Source: Pseudomonadota bacterium
GTDB lineage: Bacteria > Pseudomonadota > Alphaproteobacteria > Rhizobiales > Xanthobacteraceae
Length of the DNA stretch: 5,406 nt
Direction: 5' to 3'
Assembly (NCBI GenBank): GCA_023391175.1
Contig: JAEWBL010000647.1
Location: forward strand, 1 to 5,406
Shown here: piece after piece, positions 5,368 to 5,406 of the stretch
Layout: every line of letters starts with the position of its first letter
How positions within the stretch are numbered: position 1 is the first letter of the stretch
Translations under genes and position numbers: made by a program
Notes under the pieces: model-generated
What the model was told of the DNA's origin: nothing
Databases searched by the model: none
Seen by the model: only the letters and a program-made list of their open reading frames with translations

Positions 5368-5406
5368 AGGCGCTTTCCATCCGCCAGCCGTGGGCCTGGT
5401 GCATCC
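5364..5406 (+). CDS. ASCH-domain protein, first 14 codons only (cut by window end)
   Basis: The ATG at 5364 overlaps the previous stop as ATGA and is preceded by a strong GGAGGA at 5351-5356 with seven bases of spacing. The visible residues are MKALSIRQPWAWCI. The opening KALSIRQPWA is the very characteristic first strand and turn of ASCH domains, a PUA-like fold that binds RNA or nucleotides; some members are amidohydrolases acting on modified cytidine. Only the start is present, so length, extra domains and key catalytic residues cannot be judged. Position directly after DUF5131 suggests they are made together. The family call rests on one short motif but that motif is distinctive. Confidence 0.8.
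   Translation, partial: MKALSIRQPWAWCI

Overview
The window is a compact, one-strand block of accessory genes from a GC-rich bacterium (by eye about two-thirds G+C, with strong G/C preference at third codon positions). The most likely source is a prophage or integrated element in an alphaproteobacterium. The lineage comes mainly from the encoded sliding clamp, whose domain-III and C-terminal blocks (SSERGRAVRFSF, IGFNASYVAEIL, VLMPMRV) look like alphaproteobacterial DnaN. The phage origin comes from the company it keeps: a DUF2303 (YfdQ-type) prophage protein, a phage Gp37/Gp68 family protein (DUF5131), an ASCH-domain start and several very small ORFs. I cannot name the genus.

Layout, all on the + strand. 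Positions 1-616 hold the 3' part of a DUF6745-type gene cut by the window edge. A 121-aa protein with a histidine-rich TGHHH motif follows at 621-986. An 8-bp GC hairpin with a UCCG tetraloop sits at 988-1007. Next come a 113-aa protein (1039-1380), DUF2303 (1413-2420), an Ala/Arg-rich 89-aa protein (2428-2697), a 76-aa protein (2694-2924), the DnaN clamp (2921-4045), a Trp-rich 54-aa microprotein (4049-4213), a 59-aa single-pass membrane microprotein (4218-4397), DUF5131 with a three-cysteine cluster (4390-5367), and the first 14 codons of an ASCH-domain protein (5364 to the window end).

The longest intergenic gap is 52 bases. Three junctions are ATGA stop/start overlaps and one is an 8-base overlap, so this reads as one translationally coupled early or replication-type operon. 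No promoter, tRNA, CRISPR array, integrase or insertion sequence is visible, and no stretch over 300 bases lacks a gene.

The observation I find most interesting is that two small uncharacterised proteins upstream of dnaN carry short tail motifs resembling clamp-binding peptides. The 113-aa protein has QSDMF, one residue different from the QADMF clamp motif of E. coli Pol III alpha. The 89-aa protein has the weaker TPDLF. This suggests a small phage replication module organised around its own clamp. A second possible module is DUF5131 plus ASCH, which may act on or read nucleic-acid modification; that is inference only.
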